Shown here piece after piece: positions 6,288 through 7,015 of a DNA stretch of 7,015 nt (position 1 is its first letter; each line of letters starts with the position of its first letter). The DNA lies in assembly GCA_025997755.1 (NCBI GenBank), contig BNVA01000106.1, positions 1 to 7,015 on the forward strand, written 5' to 3'. A model generated the notes under the pieces. The model saw only the letters and a list, made by a program, of their open reading frames with translations, ran no database searches and had not been told where the DNA came from. The DNA comes from Spirochaetia bacterium (lineage in GTDB: Bacteria; Spirochaetota; Spirochaetia; Treponematales; Breznakiellaceae). The translations under genes and the position numbers were made by a program.

Positions 6288-7015
6288 TCATTTTAAATTG
6301 TCTATACGCTCTAACGTTTTGACATGTTTTTCGGAAGGTATCCATTTTAAAAGTATATCGTCCAGTCTTTTTATTTCGATTGGTTTCGGTAAAAAATCAT
6401 CTATCCCGTTTTGTAAAAACATTTCTTTATTGCCCACAAGCGCGTTTGCGCTTAACGCCACAATCGGGACTTTCTTTGCGTATTCACTCTCCCTCTCCCT
6501 TATAATTTTACTAGCGCTTATGCCGTCCAATTCGGGCATCATGTGATCCATAAAAATTATATCGTATCGTTCCTCTTTCGCACTGTTTTCCGCTGCGGCT
6601 ACTTTTTCTATTGCCTCACGGCCGCTTTTTACACCTTCGATGGTTAACCCGTAGGGCCGCATAAGCCCTGCGGCAACATCCAGATTTGTCTGTACATCAT
6701 CTACCAAAAGTACTTTGCCCGTCGGAATACGATAGCGGGGCTGAGTCCTGCGATAACGCTTGTCTATAAACCGGAAGTTTTTGAGGCTGCTTACTACTTC
6801 TTCGCCTAACGGTTCGGCGTCTATAATTTTCTGCGGTATTGTTACCGTAAAAATACTGCCTTTACCGTACTCGCTTTCAACCTCTATGACGCCGCCCATC
6901 ATCTTTACAAGATTCTTCGTAATGGATAGCCCTAATCCGGTTCCTTCAATGCTAAGGTTTATACGCGCGTTAAGCTGTGTGTACTGGGTAAACAGCTTGC
7001 CCATGTCTTCTTTCT
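6288..7015 (-). CDS. Hybrid sensor histidine kinase, C-terminal part (ATPase end plus receiver)
   Basis: The gene enters from the right edge, so its sensor, dimerisation and phospho-histidine parts lie outside. The frame stays open to the edge (KED precedes the Met at 7004), so that Met is internal. Counting from that Met, residues 1-58 are the end of a HATPase_c domain: KLFTQYTQ, the G-box EGTGLGLSITKNLVKMMGG (20-38) and the YGKGSIFTVTIP end strand. After a basic linker (about 76-95), residues 97-222 form a receiver domain with acidic pair Asp102-Asp103, phospho-acceptor Asp153 in IIFMDHMMPELDG, Ser185 in ALSAN and Lys207 in LPKPI. All key receiver residues are present. No HPt or output domain follows, so phosphate probably passes to a separate HPt protein or the receiver tunes the kinase. 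It is directly abutted by the TPR lipoprotein gene. Confidence 0.93.
   Translation of the reverse strand, partial: KEDMGKLFTQYTQLNARINLSIEGTGLGLSITKNLVKMMGGVIEVESEYGKGSIFTVTIPQKIIDAEPLGEEVVSSLKNFRFIDKRYRRTQPRYRIPTGKVLLVDDVQTNLDVAAGLMRPYGLTIEGVKSGREAIEKVAAAENSAKEERYDIIFMDHMMPELDGISASKIIRERESEYAKKVPIVALSANALVGNKEMFLQNGIDDFLPKPIEIKRLDDILLKWIPSEKHVKTLERIDNLK

Overview
The window looks like chromosome from a host-associated Treponema-type spirochaete. The evidence is a MutS with treponeme-like wording, two large N-terminal lipoproteins with loose spirochaetal lipoboxes, a hybrid sensor kinase, and moderate GC with local AT-rich patches. No rRNA, tRNA, CRISPR array or transposase was found. The genus is an inference from protein style, not a database match.

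Layout. Positions 1-285 form a near-perfect 110-bp inverted repeat around a 65-nt spacer. The right arm runs into the 3' two thirds of mutS (+ strand, to 1586). The spacer plus the left arm encode, on the opposite strand, the MutS segment that should lie immediately upstream. So mutS is broken and locally rearranged here, either in the cell or in the assembly. The arms are GC-rich, carry small palindromes and translate into about 30 residues that a typical MutS lacks, which suggests a small dispersed element lying in frame inside the gene. Next comes an AT-rich two-gene cassette (1710-2415, +): a PIN-domain ribonuclease-like toxin overlapping by 23 bp a small protein that is its probable antitoxin. 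This is followed by a bidirectional hairpin terminator.

The rest is on the minus strand. One gene (4423-2501) encodes a 640-residue predicted beta-solenoid lipoprotein. A second unit (7015-4554) encodes the C-terminal end of a hybrid histidine kinase, whose stop codon directly abuts the start of a 577-residue TPR lipoprotein.

How the genes relate. mutS serves DNA mismatch repair. The PIN cassette is self-contained and compositionally distinct, so it is probably acquired. The kinase and TPR lipoprotein appear translationally coupled and probably work in one envelope-linked signalling process. The beta-solenoid lipoprotein has its own ribosome-binding site and terminators and is probably a surface or periplasmic structural protein. 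The main point of interest is the rearranged start of mutS, followed by the hexad-repeat tract of the lipoprotein.
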